From Thermoflexus hugenholtzii JAD2 (GTDB taxonomy: Bacteria; Chloroflexota; Chloroflexia; Chloroflexales; Roseiflexaceae), in the NCBI GenBank assembly GCA_945881915.1, contig CAMCVW010000008.1, forward strand, positions 1 through 64,000: DNA of 64,000 nucleotides, written 5' to 3'. Position 1 is the first letter of the stretch, and each line of letters starts with the position of its first letter. The translations under genes were made by a program, and so were the position numbers. Of the stretch, positions 42,524-51,675 are shown in pieces. The notes below the pieces were generated by a model. It did not search any database, had not been told where the DNA came from, and saw nothing but the letters and a program-made list of their open reading frames with translations.

Positions 42524-43270
42524 ATGACTGTCGACACACCCACAAATCAGCTGCCCGTTACCTGGATAATTGGGGCTACGGGTGGCATTGGTGCGGTACT
42601 TGCCCGTCGCTTCGCACCACGACCCAGCTCGCACTTTCGGCACGTAATGAGGCGCCACTGACTGTCTTGGCGAGTGAGTTAGGGTCGCAGGCATGTACCG
42701 TAGATGTACCCCAACCAGAATCCATTCAACAAGCGTTAACAAGCCTACTCCGCACCCACGGCCATATCGATGCGGTGGTGCTAGCGGTGGGGAGTATCTT
42801 ACTCAAAAGTGCCTATCGTACCTCACTTGATGAGTGGCATACTGTCATCACCCAAAACTTGCACGCCGCCTTTATGTGGTGCGTGCGGTAACCGATAAAT
42901 GCAACGCCAACCGGATGGCGGCTCCATCCTACTCTTTTCTACTGCGGCTGCCCAAATCGGTTTTGCCAATCATGAGGCGATTGCAGCGGCCAAAGCAGGG
43001 GTCGAGGGATTGGCCCGTGCCACCGCTGCCAGCTATGCCCCCCGCAATATTCGTGTCAACGTGATTGCTCCGGGGCTGGTCGATACCCAACTGGCACGCC
43101 CAATTACCGCCAACGCTGCGGCGCTTGAAGCGTCTCGTCAGATGCATCCCCTCGGCCGTATCGGGGTGGCGGATGATGTCGCACATATCGCCGAAGCTGT
43201 CCTGACATCCACATGGATGACCGGTCAGGTGGTGGTGGTTGATGGTGGCTTGGCTGGCATCAAAAAATAA
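42524..43270 (+). pseudogene. Short-chain dehydrogenase/reductase gene with three frameshifts
   Basis: Starting at ATG 42524 the frame encodes the SDR nucleotide loop WIIGATGGIGAVLARR. The family sequence then continues in other frames: QLALSARNEAPLTVL and HIDAVVLAVG, then a short VVRAVTDK piece, then LLFSTAAAQIG, the C-terminal NIRVNVIAPGLVDT and VVVDGG. Three single-base losses explain the shifts, near 42611-42624, 42881-42888 and 42896-42900. No intact YxxxK is seen: the active-site tyrosine position reads NHEAIAAAK. Either a decaying gene or a patch of poor base calling. Confidence 0.8.
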
Positions 43271-43307
43271 CCGAGGAGTTCCGCTGGTTGTACGGAGGTG
43301 GTGCTAA

Positions 43308-43750
43308 ATGGCAGATGAATACTGGAATGCCATGGTTCCCAGTTAACGGTACGCGATGTAGCTGTATCGCTGGCGTTTTATCGGCTATTGGGGTTTACGG
43401 TGCGATTTCAGCGGAGTGAGCCAGATTTTCTCTATCTCACACGTGGTCAGGCGCAACTCATGCTCGAAGCATGGCACGTCGATGGCTGGCAAACTGCACC
43501 GCTCGCGCCGCCATTTGGGCGTGGTATCAACTTACAAATTGAAGTAACCGATGTGGGGGCCGTGGTGGCCGTGTGTCAGCAACACGGGATCGCGTTGTTT
43601 CGCCCGCTGACAGAGCGCTGGTATGCCACGCAGCCCGGTATTGCCGAAGGGCAACGGGAGTTTTTGGTGCAGCATCCCGACGGATATCTGCTTCGCTTCC
43701 AAGAATATCTCGGACAGCGACCAAACACGCTTGATATTCCGTCGGCGTAA
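43308..43750 (+). pseudogene. VOC family protein (glyoxalase/bleomycin resistance) with one frameshift
   Basis: From ATG 43308, preceded by GGAGGTGG, the frame reads MADEYWNAMVPS and stops. One base missing near 43340 (GTTCCC then AGTTAACG) would restore VPELTVRDVAVSLAFYRLLGF and the rest of a complete protein of about 147 residues, which includes QAQLMLEAWHVDGW, GINLQIEV and EFLVQHPDGYLLRF with a metal-ligand glutamate region. Related to the remnant at 39344. An internal ATG at 43388 would give 120 residues without the first strand, unlikely to fold normally. Confidence 0.8.
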
Positions 43751-43772
43751 CTCCCATTGCCCATGATGATGC

Positions 43773-45380
43773 TTAGCGCTGATACGTGCGTTTGTTGTTA
43801 CTCAATTGGGTGACCGTTTTGGATGGTTCTTTGGGAAATAGTTCTACGGATAAGCTGCCATCGCTGTTGACTTGGAGTGCCACACTCCCCCAAGATTGTC
43901 CGAGCTCCAACGTATAGCCGATGGGTAAGGGCACCATTTGATTTGTAGGACTCCACGGTTTACCAGTGCTGTCTAGTGTTCCACCGTCAGCCAGCCCATA
44001 AACAACGATGCCATCGCTACTAGTGAGTTGATCAGGTGTTTTTTGCCCCGTTGCAATCACCAAATAGGCCTGACGTGGATCACCAGCAGCATCGTCCCAC
44101 CAGCCTGATGAAAAGACCCACTTGCGAGCGTCGACTTGGTGTGGTGCAATTGCAAGATGCCCGGCAGAGTAGAACTTTTTGTCGCTAACCTGTCCTCCGC
44201 GAATAGGTGCAGTTGCATTGGAATATGTCTCGATGGCATGGCCGCTGTAGCCTAACGTCCCTGCCAGGTACCAATTCCCACTTGCACTATCTGGCACATC
44301 GTAGTCGATTTTGCCCCAACGTGGATTACTCGTGCGTTGCATGGCATTTGCCAATGCGGTTGCAATCTCTGGTGCAAAAAAGCGACTTGGATCGGCTGTG
44401 TATGGCTTCCAGGTTTCATAATAAATATACGACAGCGGATTGGCCATGCCAGTGAGCCAATTATCACTGGCCCACACGTTGAAGTCGAGGGGATTATCGC
44501 GTTGCTGACCAAATTCTTCGCCTGCTTTGATGGGCTGTGCAAGTTGTACATATGACTGATTCGCCACTTGTGCGGCAACACTTGACAATACTCCCGTCAA
44601 GCGGTTAACGACCATGTAGACTGTGTAGACACCACAACCGTGATTAATGATTACTCGGTGTGAGGTCGGACTCCCCAACGAACCGACTTCGACAATGGTG
44701 CCATCTGCAGGTGCCGTGATGGGTAGATAGTCAGCGTCTGTGCGTTCATTCTGCGCTTTTTGGAGTGCTTTGATGCCAATATACGCATGATCAATTGGAG
44801 TGACATGATCATAAATCATTGCACCATACGGAATCGACGCATCGAGTTGATCGACAGGGAGAAACGAGTGAGTGAATGTAATCGTACTCGCGGGACAGGT
44901 TGCTGCTGGTTGGCGCATTGCGACATCGAGCCCTGGGTACCATGTGGGCTTGCTCCCATCAGTAGGAATAGGGAGATCACCGGGTACAGGGTAGCCCCAT
45001 TTACCGTTTTTGCAGACATATAACTCATTCACGAAAGTTGTGCTGCCGGGTGTGTCACATGCGGTGCCCACTTGGGCAATCACTGTTGGTGTATTTGGTG
45101 TATTTGGTGTATTTGGTGTTGGATTGGTGGGTTGGGTAGTAGACGCTACCTGCCACGAGAGCTCCCCCGCGCTATTGAGCATACAAATCGCTTCGCCACC
45201 ATTGATGGTGGTACGGGCATCGGCACTGTCACACGGTCCATCTTTTTGCGGCACATTGGTTGACCCCGTACTTGATCCAGCCCCATCATTTTGCAGCACA
45301 TTGCTTGACCCCGTACTTGATCCACATGCCACGGTAAACAGACTGAGGCAGATACAGATAATTACGACACGCACATACAT
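43773..45380 (-). CDS. Lipoprotein with M23-like beta domain
   Basis: A 535-residue lipoprotein. The signal peptide ends in a lipobox (FTVACGSS, Cys19). Next come a 15-residue duplication (SSTGSSNVLQNDGAG and SSTGSTNVPQKDGPC), a TPN tract and then a large external region. The segment ITAPADGTIVEVGSLG with HRVIINHGCGVYTVYMV resembles the core strands of M23 peptidases and related beta domains, but the metal HxH motif (normally HLxxxxV then HLH) is not evident, so it is probably not an active M23 enzyme. The ATG at 45380 follows AAAGGA. Function unknown. Confidence 0.7.
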   Translation of the reverse strand: MYVRVVIICICLSLFTVACGSSTGSSNVLQNDGAGSSTGSTNVPQKDGPCDSADARTTINGGEAICMLNSAGELSWQVASTTQPTNPTPNTPNTPNTPTVIAQVGTACDTPGSTTFVNELYVCKNGKWGYPVPGDLPIPTDGSKPTWYPGLDVAMRQPAATCPASTITFTHSFLPVDQLDASIPYGAMIYDHVTPIDHAYIGIKALQKAQNERTDADYLPITAPADGTIVEVGSLGSPTSHRVIINHGCGVYTVYMVVNRLTGVLSSVAAQVANQSYVQLAQPIKAGEEFGQQRDNPLDFNVWASDNWLTGMANPLSYIYYETWKPYTADPSRFFAPEIATALANAMQRTSNPRWGKIDYDVPDSASGNWYLAGTLGYSGHAIETYSNATAPIRGGQVSDKKFYSAGHLAIAPHQVDARKWVFSSGWWDDAAGDPRQAYLVIATGQKTPDQLTSSDGIVVYGLADGGTLDSTGKPWSPTNQMVPLPIGYTLELGQSWGSVALQVNSDGSLSVELFPKEPSKTVTQLSNNKRTYQR

Positions 45381-46272
45381 CACGATGTCCTTTCAAGATG
45401 TACCGTATAAAAAATGTAACATAATCAATAAGATAATCAATATTGTGCCATTATACCATCGCTTTTGTGTGATAACAATAATTATTGAAAGCAAAACCTA
45501 CGCCAATCAATGCCACTTGTTGATAGTTCGGCGGTGCATTTATCCGCCCAAGTGTGGAAGTTGTCCGATTAATGTTTTATTTTTGTTGTGCAGCTTCGTC
45601 GGAAGTAGATTTAAGCCATCCGTTTGTGTTGGTGCGCTCGCGAGCGCAGTCGTTACTTTCCGCTAGTGTATTTCCAGAGTACCAGGTGCGGAGTCGCTCA
45701 CTTTCCACGTCATTCTATGACCACAGTTGTGGAATTTCCTATCGCGCGCACCCCCCGCCGCATACCTATGCAGTGGCATGCCTCGCGAGATTCCACGCTG
45801 CGGTTGCCATCGCAACCGGCATGGAACGACGCTAGGGGTGGGGTAGGGCGCGCATCCATGCGGATGCGCGCCCTGTTCCCAATTCTGATAGGCAAGATTT
45901 TTTGCACAGTCACCGCCACCTGACACACATACACCCAACCCAATAATGGAACGGGGGAGTTGTGGGAATACTACTTTTTTGATGAACAGATTGTTGACGG
46001 CGAAGGTCAAAACAAACCAAATACCCATCTACAGCACGAATTCGAGAATGAGGCCGTGTCATTCGCCCACACACGCGATGACGACTTCCATGCTCAGCAA
46101 CGAACTCCCACCACAGCGTTTTCTTGCTTACACAATCCACAGATCGCGGCAACATAGGCAACCGCTGGAGCTCTATTCTATTGACGAATAGAGCCACAGA
46201 TTGTGTCAATCGTTGTTGTGGCATACCGGAAGAGCATATGATGCGAGAGTGCCATAATAACGCGTGGTTCTT
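45381..46272. other. Long region without a recognised gene
   Basis: About 890 bp with no convincing coding frame on either strand and no homology recognised by eye. It contains a strong inverted repeat at 45846-45875 (GGGCGCGCATCC arms), an imperfect CTCTATTC/GAATAGAG stem at about 46171-46193 enclosed by ACACAATC (46130) and GATTGTGT (46198), and AT-rich ends. It could hold a structured RNA or a decayed gene. Confidence 0.4.
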
Positions 46273-46281
46273 TGCTATAAT
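46273..46281 (+). promoter_or_regulatory. Extended -10 promoter element for the Asp-box protein gene
   Basis: TGCTATAAT, followed by CGCA, 36 bp before the start codon. The same TGCTATAATCG text occurs upstream of the 2TM gene. Confidence 0.5.
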
Positions 46282-46316
46282 CGCAACAGTCACATAGCCA
46301 GAAAATGAGGTGTCTC

Positions 46317-49300
46317 ATGACCGAACAGTTTAATGGACTGTTGCAATGGCGTTGTATCGGACCGTTCCGTGGTGGTCGCGTCGTGACCGTCGCCGGTGAC
46401 CCAAAAGACAATAATGTTTTTTACTTTGGAGCCTGTGCTGGTGGTGTGTGGAAGACCACCGACGCCGGTCAATACTGGTTCAACGTCTCGGATGGTTTCT
46501 TCAAGACCTCGTCGGTCGGTGCCGTCGCCGTATCTGAGTCTGACCCCAATGTGGTCTGGGCCGGAATGGGCGAAGCCACCATCCGCATCGACGTTTCGCA
46601 CGGGGACGGCGTCTACCGCTCGACCGATGCCGGTGCGACGTGGAAGCACATGGGCTTGGCAGATACCCGCCACATCGCCAAAGTGCGCATCCACCCCACC
46701 AATCCCAACATCGTCTGGGTCGCTGCCTTTGGCCATGCGTTTGGTCCCAATAGCGAACGCGGCGTCTACAAAACTACTGACGGTGGCGAAACCTGGAAAA
46801 AAGTCCTCTACCGCGATGAAAACTCTGGTGCCATCGATTTGACCGTCGATGCAAATAACCCACGCATCCTGTATGCAACGACCTGGGAAGCACACCGCAA
46901 ATTCTGGGATATTTCATCTGGCGGTGCTGGTTCAGCAGTCTATCGCTCCAAAGACGGCGGCGACAGCTGGGAAGACATCAGCGCAAAGCCTGGTCTGCCC
47001 ACTGGCACACTGGGCAAAATGGGTATCACTGCGTCGCCTGCCCAGCCGGGTCGTGTGTGGTGTCTGATACAGCACGCCGATGCAGCCGGCATGTACCGAT
47101 CCGATGACTACGGCGAGACCTGGGTCCATGCTGCAGCGAATGACTTGCTCATCTCACGCGCATGGTATTACACCCATGTGCATGCCGACACCCAAGACCC
47201 CGATACCGTGTACGTCAATTGTCTGTCATTGTGGAAGTCGACCGACGCCGGAGTCACGTACACCCAAATCGATACTCCACACGGTGACAACCACGACTTG
47301 TGGATTTCGCCGGTGTACAACAAACGCATGATCCAGGGCAACGACGGTGGCGCAAACATCAGCTTCAACACTGGCGGTACCTGGACCAGCATTTACAATC
47401 AGCCCACATCGCAGTACTACCACATCGGTGTCGACAACCGCACCCCGTACCGCGTCTACGGCACACAGCAGGACAACAGTTCGTTGGCCGTACCGAGCCG
47501 TTCGGCCAGTTCATCCATCCCGTGGAGCGCGGTCAAAATCGCCGGAACCGGTGAATCGGGCTATATCGTGGTCGACCCGAAGGACGACAACATCGTCTAC
47601 GTCGGCGCAATCGGTTCGTCGTCGGGCGGCGGCAATTGTCTGCAGCGTTACGACGAACGCACCCAGCAGATCCGCTTGGTGACCACATGGCCCGAGTCGA
47701 TGACCGGTGAAGGCGCAGTGAAGCACAAATACCGCTTCGCTTGGACCTACCCCATCGTCTTTTCGCCACACGATGCAAATACCCTCTACTGTGCCGGGAA
47801 TGTGGTCTTCAAGACGACCAACGAAGGCCAGAGTTGGACGCCGATTAGCCCCGATTTGACGCGGAACGACCCATCCAAATTGCAGATCACCGGTGGTCCC
47901 ATCGACCGCGACTCGGTCGGTGCAGAGGTCTATTGCACGGTCTTTTCGTTCACCGAGTCACCACACCGTGCCGGCGAATTGTGGGCTGGGTCGGATGATG
48001 GCCTCATCAACGTCTCACGCGATCATGGCAAAACCTGGACCAATGTGACGCCCAAGGACATGCCCGAATGGGCAATGGTGACGTCCATCGAAGTCTCGTC
48101 GCACGACGCCAACACCATCACCTTCTCGGCAGCGCGCCACAAGCACGACGACTACGCCCCATACATCTATCGCTCGACCGACAGTGGCAAAACGTGGGCC
48201 AAAGTCACCGCTGGCATCGATGCCGATCACTTCGTGCGCATCGTCCGCGAAGACCCCGTCCGCAAGGATTTGCTCTTTGCCGGTACCGAAACAAACCTCT
48301 ACGTTTCGTTCGACGGCGGCAACGCCTGGGAATTATTCCAGCTCAACTTGCCCGTCTGCCCTATCTATGACCTCATCATCAAAAACGACGATTTGGTTGC
48401 CGGTACGCATGGACGTGCGATGTGGATCCTGGATGACATCACCCCATTGCGTCAGTACAATCCCGCCAACCAGAACGCCGCTGCACATCTGTTTGCCCCA
48501 CGCCCATCCGAGCGCATCTTGGCTGCCTTGTTCGAAGACGAAGACGGTGCAGGTGCTCCTGGCAAAAACTACATGGCCGGCTTGGGCGATGTCTGTGCAC
48601 ATACTGCCAAAATCAACGACGAAGGGTTCGTCGAGCGTACCTTCCTCGATTCAGGGATTAATCCACCACGTGGTGTAATCATTACCTATTGGCTCAAGGA
48701 CGTGCCCGCAGAGCCAATCCATTTGGCGTTCTACGATGCCGCGGGGACGCTCATCAATGAGTATTACAGCCGACCTGCCGGCACCAAAGTCGAAAAGTCG
48801 GACGACAAACACGACCTTCCGCGTGCCCGTGCAAAGCAAGGTTGGAATCGCTTCATCTGGGATATGCGAGTCAAACCGTTGGCCAAAATCATTGGCAACG
48901 ACCCCGTATCAGGTGCAGTCGTCTATGGACCCAAGGTCTCCCCAGGGACGTATACGGTCAAACTGACGGTCGCCGGCAAAACCCACACCCAAGCGTTGAC
49001 CATCGTCAAGGACGCATTTGCAGATGCGAGCCAAGCCGATATGGATGCACAGTTCACCATGCTGATGCGAATTTACCATCGGATGGGTGATACCGTGGCA
49101 GCCATCAACCAGATGCGTGATCTGCGCGCCCAACTCGACGGCATGCAGAAGCGCCTTGCACGCAATCCACAGCACGCCGAACTCGCCAAGGAAGCAGCCG
49201 CTCTTCGTGATCGTGTGCTCGAAGTAGAAAAGCAACTGCAGGTTCCAGACCTCAAACCAGGTTGGCCCGGCACGATGAACCACGGTACCAAGTTACTCGC

Positions 49301-49493
49301 CAAACTCGGCGGTATCAACGATGCCATCTCGGTGGGTAATTATCGTCCGACAGACCAGGCTGTCGAAGTATTCAACTCCCTCGGTGAAGACATCGACGAA
49401 GTCTTTGGCACGATGCGCGGACTGACAACCGGAGAAATCAGTGCATTCGCCAAGAAAGTCTCTGCAGCGGGCGTCGGCAACGTTATCGTCTAG
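46317..49493 (+). CDS. Asp-box (BNR/sortilin-like) beta-propeller protein
   Basis: A 1058-residue protein annotated in relatives as WD40/YVTN/BNR-like or glycosyl hydrolase. At least ten Asp-box motifs are visible, for example KTTDAGQYW, RSTDAGATW, KTTDGGETW, RSKDGGDSW, RSDDYGETW, KTTNEGQSW, VSRDHGKTW and RSTDSGKTW, implying two propellers over about residues 1-700. The remaining part has a beta domain with GWNRFIWDMR and SPGTYTVKLTV, then a helical C-terminus. Related proteins usually carry a signal peptide; none is present here, so this one should be cytosolic. GAGGTG lies 5 nt before the chosen ATG. No catalytic function can be assigned. Confidence 0.8.
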   Translation: MTEQFNGLLQWRCIGPFRGGRVVTVAGDPKDNNVFYFGACAGGVWKTTDAGQYWFNVSDGFFKTSSVGAVAVSESDPNVVWAGMGEATIRIDVSHGDGVYRSTDAGATWKHMGLADTRHIAKVRIHPTNPNIVWVAAFGHAFGPNSERGVYKTTDGGETWKKVLYRDENSGAIDLTVDANNPRILYATTWEAHRKFWDISSGGAGSAVYRSKDGGDSWEDISAKPGLPTGTLGKMGITASPAQPGRVWCLIQHADAAGMYRSDDYGETWVHAAANDLLISRAWYYTHVHADTQDPDTVYVNCLSLWKSTDAGVTYTQIDTPHGDNHDLWISPVYNKRMIQGNDGGANISFNTGGTWTSIYNQPTSQYYHIGVDNRTPYRVYGTQQDNSSLAVPSRSASSSIPWSAVKIAGTGESGYIVVDPKDDNIVYVGAIGSSSGGGNCLQRYDERTQQIRLVTTWPESMTGEGAVKHKYRFAWTYPIVFSPHDANTLYCAGNVVFKTTNEGQSWTPISPDLTRNDPSKLQITGGPIDRDSVGAEVYCTVFSFTESPHRAGELWAGSDDGLINVSRDHGKTWTNVTPKDMPEWAMVTSIEVSSHDANTITFSAARHKHDDYAPYIYRSTDSGKTWAKVTAGIDADHFVRIVREDPVRKDLLFAGTETNLYVSFDGGNAWELFQLNLPVCPIYDLIIKNDDLVAGTHGRAMWILDDITPLRQYNPANQNAAAHLFAPRPSERILAALFEDEDGAGAPGKNYMAGLGDVCAHTAKINDEGFVERTFLDSGINPPRGVIITYWLKDVPAEPIHLAFYDAAGTLINEYYSRPAGTKVEKSDDKHDLPRARAKQGWNRFIWDMRVKPLAKIIGNDPVSGAVVYGPKVSPGTYTVKLTVAGKTHTQALTIVKDAFADASQADMDAQFTMLMRIYHRMGDTVAAINQMRDLRAQLDGMQKRLARNPQHAELAKEAAALRDRVLEVEKQLQVPDLKPGWPGTMNHGTKLLAKLGGINDAISVGNYRPTDQAVEVFNSLGEDIDEVFGTMRGLTTGEISAFAKKVSAAGVGNVIV

Positions 49494-49520
49494 GTACCTT
49501 TAGTCCAAATCAGCGAACCA

Positions 49521-49652
49521 ATCGATAGCCCCACGGCATGCCGTGGGGCTATCGATGTTTCATGCCGTGGGGCTATCGATGTTTTTATGACGTGGGGCTA
49601 TCGATGTTTTCGTGCCGTGGGGCTATCGATGTTTTTGCCGTGGGGCGATGCG
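49521..49652 (+). terminator. Terminator with tandemly repeated 3' arm and U-tract
   Basis: The left arm GATAGCCCCACGGCAT (49524-49539) pairs with TGCCGTGGGGCTATC. That right arm and its T-run are then repeated in tandem: units of 24-26 bp start at 49537, 49561, 49587 and 49611, each ending in GATGTTT or longer, with a partial fifth copy at 49637. The first hairpin is a normal terminator for the Asp-box gene. Confidence 0.75.
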
Positions 49653-49658
49653 ATTTGA

Positions 49659-50105
49659 TTACCCGCGCCCAAGGCTGATCTGCCGTTCGCACCACTGATA
49701 GAGTGAATCGTAGTACGAAAAGCCTTCGACAATAATCTGATTGTCATCATCTGGGTAGCGCCACCCAAGGCCATCACACAGCGCACGCAGACCGGCACCC
49801 TCCGGGCGCTGGTGCGGGCTGGTTTTGACATCTGCTGTCCCGACAATCTGTCCGAGTAACACCAATGCAAGATTGTTGGTCAGATTTGATTTGCGAAGGA
49901 GTACTTCGAATGACGAATCGAGTCCTTCACGAGCGTAGTCACTCCCATCGATGTGAAACAAGATTGCACCGCGACGCAGTGCCTCGCTGGGCATATCGGG
50001 TACATCGCAAAAAATAAACTGTGGTTGATGATCGACATAACGAGCGATGAGCCACGCACAGCCGATACGACCCACTTTGAGACCGGATTTTGTCATCCAC
50101 TTCAT
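49659..50105 (-). CDS. ChrB C-terminal-domain protein (chromate-resistance type)
   Basis: A 148-residue protein matching the ChrB C-terminal domain: MKWMTKSGLKVGRIGCAWLIARYVD parallels the family's W-T-R-x-x-P-x-x-D-R-I-A-C-P-W-L-I-x-R-F-I-D, then FHIDGSDYAREGLDSSFEVLLRK. The family's aspartate before RIxC is glycine here. ChrB regulates or supports chromate efflux in proteobacteria; stand-alone short forms are of unknown role. No chrA transporter is adjacent. It is divergent from ccmA; the ATG at 50105 has GGAAAGG upstream. Confidence 0.75.
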   Translation of the reverse strand: MKWMTKSGLKVGRIGCAWLIARYVDHQPQFIFCDVPDMPSEALRRGAILFHIDGSDYAREGLDSSFEVLLRKSNLTNNLALVLLGQIVGTADVKTSPHQRPEGAGLRALCDGLGWRYPDDDNQIIVEGFSYYDSLYQWCERQISLGRG

Positions 50106-50175
50106 TCGGTAGCCTTTCCGCCGCAGTGTGTGGTCGTGCGCAGACCCGAAGGAGTGCTGCGACACATATGGTATG

Positions 50176-50184
50176 TGTGATAAT
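50176..50184 (+). promoter_or_regulatory. Possible extended -10 element for the ccm cluster
   Basis: TGTGATAAT lies 36 bp before the chosen ccmA start. Confidence 0.35.
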
Positions 50185-50220
50185 AGACCAAGAATCGTCG
50201 GCATTGAGGGTATGACCCGC

Positions 50221-50844
50221 ATGGATGCGATCGAACTGACACAGATTAGTATAGATTATGGTGCACGAAGCGTCATGGCGAACCTCACGGTGCGACTCAA
50301 TCGTGGGAACGTGATGGTCGTCACCGGTCAGAACGGCAGCGGCAAGAGTTCGCTGCTGCGCGTGGTGTGTGGATTGCAACGCCCTTCTGCTGGTCAAGTG
50401 CGATTTATTGCGGGTGACCAAGCGGTCGCTCCTGCCGAAGCGCGTCAGCAGATTGGTTGGATGGCTCCCGATTTGATGCTGTACCGTGAACTGACGGGGC
50501 TCGAAAATTTGCGTTTCTTTGCAGACGTACGTGGATTAGGCATTCCCGATGCGGAGCTCAATGCACTATTGGAGCGGGTTGGTCTCTACGGGCGCGGGGC
50601 AGACGTGGTTGCGACGTACTCATCGGGGATGACGCATCGACTGCGGTACGCTTATGCATTGCTGCACCGACCTACGGTCTTGCTCCTCGATGAGCCGAGT
50701 GTGATGCTCGACCAGCGAGGTCATGAGCTACTCGAGGCAGTGGTAGCGCAGCAACGCATGATTGGGCTGACAATTATTGCAACCAATGACCCACGTGAAC
50801 AGCGTTTTGCAGATGTATTGATTCGTCTTGAAGGTTCAGCATGA
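50221..50844 (+). CDS. ccmA: Haem exporter ATP-binding protein CcmA
   Basis: ATPase of the CcmAB(C) complex, which drives release of holo-CcmE from CcmC during c-type cytochrome maturation. The 207-residue protein has Walker A TGQNGSGKSS, a Q-loop region, Walker B VLLLDEPS and a degenerate signature YSSGM in place of LSGGQ, as is common in CcmA. The ATG at 50221 has GAGGGT upstream; an ATG at 50212 abuts that site. Overlaps ccmB by 4 nt. Confidence 0.88.
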   Translation: MDAIELTQISIDYGARSVMANLTVRLNRGNVMVVTGQNGSGKSSLLRVVCGLQRPSAGQVRFIAGDQAVAPAEARQQIGWMAPDLMLYRELTGLENLRFFADVRGLGIPDAELNALLERVGLYGRGADVVATYSSGMTHRLRYAYALLHRPTVLLLDEPSVMLDQRGHELLEAVVAQQRMIGLTIIATNDPREQRFADVLIRLEGSA

Positions 50845-51527
50845 GTAAATCGTTGCTGTGGCGCGCCACCAAAGCAGTTTTTGTGCGTGAATTGCGCAGT
50901 GAATTCCGTAGCCGGCAAGCGCTCAATGCGGTGGCGTTGTTTGCGGTGTGTAGTATCGTCGCGGTGAGTCTGGGACTCGGCCCACTGAATCGTTCTGCAG
51001 AATTGCCTCTCGTTCATGCTGCATTACTCTGGATTGTCTTGCTTTTTGCCGCATTCACCGCATTGGCGCGTGTCTTTGTCGTCGAAGAAGAACAACGCAC
51101 TGCAGCGGCATTGCGCCTCGCAGCCCCACCACACGCCGTCTATTTGGGGAAGTTACTGTTTAACCTCCTACTGCTTTGTGCACTGACAGTATTGGTCGCG
51201 GTCCTCGCAATTGTCCTGTTGCGCATGCAGGTCAGATCGCCTGGTCCGTTTGTGGTACTGTTGGTGACGGGCGCACTTGGGCTCGTCGCAGGTACCACAC
51301 TCATTGCTGCGATGATTGCACGGGCCGCGTCGCGCGGTGCGTTGTTTGCCGTTTTGTCGTTCCCCATATTGATTCCAATGTTAGTCACTGCGGTACGTGG
51401 GACTGCGTTGGCCCTTTCGGGTACGGGCTGGGACCGTTGCATGGCTCCCATTCAGACGCTCATCGCCTATGCGGTCGCAATGTTTGTGACGTCGCTGTTT
51501 CTCTTTGCGTACGTATGGGAAGACTAG
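50841..51527 (+). CDS. ccmB: Haem exporter membrane subunit CcmB
   Basis: Integral membrane partner of CcmA. The 228-residue protein has six predicted helices. The N-terminal cytosolic stretch AVFVRELRSEFRSRQALNAV and the loop FVVEEEQRTAAALRLAAP after helix 2 are conserved features of CcmB. It overlaps ccmA (ATGA). A 148-bp gap without a gene follows before ccmC, holding a TATGAT at about 51637 that may serve as a second promoter. Confidence 0.9.
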   Translation: MSKSLLWRATKAVFVRELRSEFRSRQALNAVALFAVCSIVAVSLGLGPLNRSAELPLVHAALLWIVLLFAAFTALARVFVVEEEQRTAAALRLAAPPHAVYLGKLLFNLLLLCALTVLVAVLAIVLLRMQVRSPGPFVVLLVTGALGLVAGTTLIAAMIARAASRGALFAVLSFPILIPMLVTAVRGTALALSGTGWDRCMAPIQTLIAYAVAMFVTSLFLFAYVWED

Positions 51528-51675
51528 GTTTTCGACATATCGTACGAAAAAAATGAGTAAATGTGGAGGATGTGTTGTGCGTACATTGGCATTGCAAAGC
51601 GATTTCCTCATGATTTGCTCATATCGTATTGATGCCGTATGATTTGCCCAACGGTCAATACAAAGGGGATGTCGC

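Noticed and set aside
42899-43270. Independent small SDR-like gene starting at the internal ATG 42899
   Set aside because: It begins in the middle of the SDR fold, has no ribosome site and joins naturally to the upstream frames as one broken gene.
38900-43800. Insertion sequence or transposon carrying the RTX genes
   Set aside because: No transposase, terminal inverted repeats or target duplication could be found; the duplication includes only leader and gene.
43773-45380. Active M23 metallopeptidase
   Set aside because: The strand pattern is similar, but no H-x(n)-D and H-x-H metal site could be found.
45960-46191. Small genes in the gap before the Asp-box protein
   Set aside because: Short frames on both strands lack ribosome sites, recognisable domains or membrane patterns.
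49537-49652. CRISPR or minisatellite with function of its own
   Set aside because: Units are contiguous without spacers and each equals a terminator arm plus T-run; best seen as terminator duplication.
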